A DNA stretch of 64,000 bases from Pyrofollis japonicus (lineage in GTDB: Archaea; Thermoproteota; Thermoprotei_A; Sulfolobales; Pyrodictiaceae): contig NZ_AP028634.1 of assembly GCF_033097485.1 (NCBI RefSeq), positions 310,001-374,000 on the forward strand, written 5' to 3'. Of this stretch, positions 61,389 to 64,000 are shown one piece after another (positions within the stretch are counted from its first letter, which is position 1; each line of letters begins with the position of its first letter). Position numbers and translations under genes: made by a program. The notes beneath the pieces are model-generated. The model had not been told where the DNA came from. It made no database searches and worked only from the letters and a program-made list of their open reading frames with translations.

Positions 61389-63470
61389 TTGCAGCGGAAA
61401 ACTAAGAGTACAAGATATGGGAAAAGTAAGTGCTGGCTGCCTTCAAAATACATACTGGTCATTACCGAGAAACCAAAGGCTGGAAGGAAAATAGCTGAAT
61501 ACTTATCAGAAAATAATGCAAGGCCTCTGAGATGCTCTTATAACAATGTACCATTCTGGATAGTTAAGGCACATAAAAAATACTATGTTGTGGGAAGTGC
61601 TGCTGGCCACCTATATGGACTAACCACTGATGAAAAAGGATTCCCCGTATTCAGTTATTATTGGGCTCCTTTATGGAAGATAGATCAAGGAGCAAAGTAC
61701 ACGCGCAAGTTCTTAAATGCACTAGCTTTCTTAGCAAAAAACGCAGAAATGTATATAAATGCATGTGATTATGATATTGAAGGCAGTGTTATAGGTTACC
61801 TGATAATAAAGAACCTCGGCGATGAACGAAGAGCCTTAAGAGCAAAATTTAGTGCTCTTACAAGGCATGATATCCAGAGAGCATTCAGAGATCTCAGACC
61901 CTTAGATTATGAAATGATAGAAGCAGGGCTTGCCCGCCACGAGCTCGACTGGCTATGGGGCATCAATGTGAGTAGAGCACTAATGGATGCCGTCAAGCTA
62001 GCTACTGGTAAACGTATTACACTCAGTGCCGGGAGGGTGCAATCACCAACACTAAAAGAAGCTGTTAATAGAACTATTAAACGAAACCTCTTTGTACCCC
62101 TTCCCTATTTCAACATCTATGTAACCCTTGATCTTAGAGGTAAAAGGAAGCGAATACTAGTAAAGACTATTCAAACAAAACATGAGGCCGAGATAATAGC
62201 CACCAATATACGTAAGAAGCCTATTGCAAAAGTTATTGCAACGATTTCTAGGAAGAATACTCTTGAACCCCCACCTCCCTTTAATCTAGGCGATCTACAA
62301 GCTGAGGCGTCGCGAATTTATAGATACGATCCACACTACACCCAGGAAGTTGCTGAACAACTATATCTAGAAGGTCTTATAAGCTATCCGCGCACTAATA
62401 GCCAAAAAATCCCACCAACGATAGATGTCAAATCTATACTGAAACAACTAGCAAGTCTAAGACAATATAGAGAAATAGTCAACGAAATATTAATTGCTTC
62501 AAGGGGGTTGCCGCGGCCACGCAACGGTAAGAAAGATGACCCAGCACATCCCGCAATTCATCCTACTAGTATCCCGTCATCACCTCTTCCCAAACCTATG
62601 GAAAGAATCTATGACCTTATTGTGAGAAGGTTTCTTGCCTCAATGCTTAGACCTGCTATAATTGTTAATCTTTCAAGCATCCTTAGGGTAGCAGACATTT
62701 ATGAAATAAAGATTTCGGGCGGATATATAGCTGAGAGCGGATGGCTAGATGCGTATCCGTATCTCAAGCCGAAACTTGAAGAGATACCTTTGCTAGAGAA
62801 AGGTGCCGCCTTGAAAGTGCTAAGGGTGGAGGTGCGAACAGAGCTTACAAGGCCGCCCGAACTTCATACAAAGATTAGTCTAGTCAAATGGATGGAAAGC
62901 GTACGTATAGGTACAGAAGCGACAAGAGCACGCATAGTTAAATTATTATTTGATCGAAAATACCTGGTTGAGCGAAGTAGAAAAGTCTATGCAACAGACC
63001 TCGGCATCGTAGTCGCAGAGGTTCTAGAAAGGTACTTCCCTCTTCTAGTTAGCGTTGAGCTAACACGTCAATTTGAGGAAAAACTTGAATCCATAAGAAA
63101 CGGAAAACTTACAAGGGAAAATGTAATAAAAGAGGCGAAAACTTTTCTTACTCAAATACTTACAAAGTATAAGCAGCAATCAATAAAAAGCGCTGGAATA
63201 GACTTGGCAAAAGCTTTAGGAATAATCAAGCCGGCTAAGCGGTGTATTATTTGCGGCAGGGAATCTGTGTCTAATACTCTCTGCAAGTACCATAGCAATG
63301 CGTTAACCGAGATCCTAAACTCCTATAACGAATGGAGAAAGAGGCTAGGAACAATAACCTTTGATCAATATATTAGAAAAATTGCAACAACTAAGCGCTC
63401 TGGGATTTGGGTTCGTGACGTAGCAAACGCAATTATTGAAGGCAAGCTACACATAGATAATACTAAGTAG
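61389..63470 (+). CDS. topA: type IA DNA topoisomerase (archaeal Topo III-like)
   Basis: The 693-aa protein has Toprim YILVITEKPKAGRKIAEYL and CDYDIEGSVIGYL (DxDxE), RHELDWLWGINVSRALMDAV, SAGRVQSPTLKEAV, the catalytic tyrosine in LEGLISYPRTNSQ, and HPAIHPT. One C-terminal zinc-like site, CIICGRESVSNTLCKYH, is visible. It relaxes negatively supercoiled DNA and decatenates with single-stranded passage. The start at TTG 61389 lies about 25 bp after an ATTAAATTA box. Confidence 0.96.
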   Translation: MQRKTKSTRYGKSKCWLPSKYILVITEKPKAGRKIAEYLSENNARPLRCSYNNVPFWIVKAHKKYYVVGSAAGHLYGLTTDEKGFPVFSYYWAPLWKIDQGAKYTRKFLNALAFLAKNAEMYINACDYDIEGSVIGYLIIKNLGDERRALRAKFSALTRHDIQRAFRDLRPLDYEMIEAGLARHELDWLWGINVSRALMDAVKLATGKRITLSAGRVQSPTLKEAVNRTIKRNLFVPLPYFNIYVTLDLRGKRKRILVKTIQTKHEAEIIATNIRKKPIAKVIATISRKNTLEPPPPFNLGDLQAEASRIYRYDPHYTQEVAEQLYLEGLISYPRTNSQKIPPTIDVKSILKQLASLRQYREIVNEILIASRGLPRPRNGKKDDPAHPAIHPTSIPSSPLPKPMERIYDLIVRRFLASMLRPAIIVNLSSILRVADIYEIKISGGYIAESGWLDAYPYLKPKLEEIPLLEKGAALKVLRVEVRTELTRPPELHTKISLVKWMESVRIGTEATRARIVKLLFDRKYLVERSRKVYATDLGIVVAEVLERYFPLLVSVELTRQFEEKLESIRNGKLTRENVIKEAKTFLTQILTKYKQQSIKSAGIDLAKALGIIKPAKRCIICGRESVSNTLCKYHSNALTEILNSYNEWRKRLGTITFDQYIRKIATTKRSGIWVRDVANAIIEGKLHIDNTK

Positions 63471-63521
63471 GGTTTATGGTGATTGCTCAATAATAGTCAA
63501 AGAAATGAGTAATTATTCATC

Positions 63522-64000
63522 TTACCTAAACATAAGCACAAATAAGCCAATATATGGTATTCTTAGAGGAGCTTCCATGCTTCTCCCATTAATATCAACC
63601 TCTATGGTATAAACAACGCCAAGTACCTTGTCATAACTAATACCATTAATGGGTTGAAGAGAACCAGCATCACTTAGCACATTATTATCGCCTTTAGTTA
63701 TGTAACATACAGGATTACACTGTGGCCCCTTCACTATCTTTATCACACGATGTATAACGAGTTCTCCTCTATACTCGCTTTTATACACTATTATATCGCC
63801 GACCTTTATATCAAAAGGATCAACTTTATGAATTACAACTAAGTCTCCGTAATAGAGTGTTGGTAACATGCTAATTCCTTTAACTACAACAATAGGGGAG
63901 CTTACTCCAGTTATTTTAACAACAAGGATTCTTACAGAAAATACTACTAGGATAACTACTAGGATAGCTATGGCAAGGTTGATGCCTTCCTTTTTTAATA
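63522..64000 (-). CDS. signal peptidase I, archaeal S26B type (N-terminus outside window)
   Basis: The minus-strand frame is open to the window edge. It encodes a membrane anchor (INLAIAILVVILVVFSVRIL), then VVVKGISMLPTLYYGDLVVI with the catalytic serine before MLPT, ELVIHRVIKI with the histidine, and CYITKGDNNVLSD with the acidic residue, then a C-terminal hydrophobic segment. It cleaves Sec signal peptides on the outer face of the membrane. Only a few N-terminal residues are likely missing. Confidence 0.93.
   Translation of the reverse strand, partial: LKKEGINLAIAILVVILVVFSVRILVVKITGVSSPIVVVKGISMLPTLYYGDLVVIHKVDPFDIKVGDIIVYKSEYRGELVIHRVIKIVKGPQCNPVCYITKGDNNVLSDAGSLQPINGISYDKVLGVVYTIEVDINGRSMEAPLRIPYIGLFVLMFR

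Noticed and set aside
1-64000. tRNA, rRNA, SRP RNA or RNase P RNA genes
   Set aside because: I scanned the gaps by eye for T-arm GGTTCRA motifs, long conserved rRNA blocks and RNase P or SRP cores and found none that fold correctly.

Overview
The window reads as chromosome of a hyperthermophilic crenarchaeon (Thermoproteota), most likely Desulfurococcales-like. The evidence is reverse gyrase, topoisomerase VI, a type IA topoisomerase, two Alba proteins, TBP, RadA, a thermosome, RpoK, ribosomal protein S30e, archaeal GatDE, TmcA, two Lhr-like helicases, archaeal TATA boxes and many GTG/TTG starts. I cannot name the species. I see no rRNA, tRNA, CRISPR array, insertion sequence or obvious provirus.

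Layout. 1-4075: end of a cobalamin adenosyltransferase, a phosphoesterase-fold protein without metal ligands plus an orphan, an MgtC/DUF4010 membrane protein, a divergent Alba and an orphan. 4200-11260: a C/D sRNA, Lhr helicase 1, small proteins, a HIT protein, prepilin peptidase and RadA. 11435-17503: thrS, glmS-glmU-like, ASCH and zinc-ribbon genes. 17700-24753: deoC, topoisomerase VI (B then A) and an AT-rich pilus operon (pilin, secretion ATPase, TadC-like protein). 24766-31896: mtnA, the endA-like/hisS pair, tmcA and a pterin pair (mptE/DUF447). 32008-37670: a regulator and nuclease cluster (RHH, wHTH, Cas4-like, PHP, NurA) divergent from Lhr helicase 2. 37851-43965: pgk-gapdh, UspA, an orphan, tbp and nnr. 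44081-53810: nadE, reverse gyrase, alba, rps30e, gatDE and a protein disulfide oxidoreductase. 54010-64000: a regulator, orphans, a nucleoside phosphorylase, thermosome, rpoK, topA and the end of a signal peptidase.

The most interesting layer lies between the protein genes. I read by eye twelve candidate C/D-box methylation-guide RNAs, each with C, D', C' and D boxes in order and guides of mostly 11-13 nt. Many use non-canonical boxes, and in several the substitutions are paired as expected for a kink-turn (for example ATGAGCG with GCGA, ATGACTG with AGGA, ATGAGGA with CCGA). Several guides are antisense to strongly conserved large-subunit rRNA segments, and two neighbouring sRNAs target abutting segments. 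rRNA sequences were recalled from memory, so target claims need a direct alignment.

How the genes fit together: the window is mostly information processing (topology, recombination and repair, tRNA and rRNA maturation, transcription) plus central metabolism (lower glycolysis, amino-sugar activation, NAD(P) synthesis and repair, methionine salvage). The least understood protein locus is the RHH/wHTH/Cas4-like/PHP/NurA operon beside an Lhr helicase.
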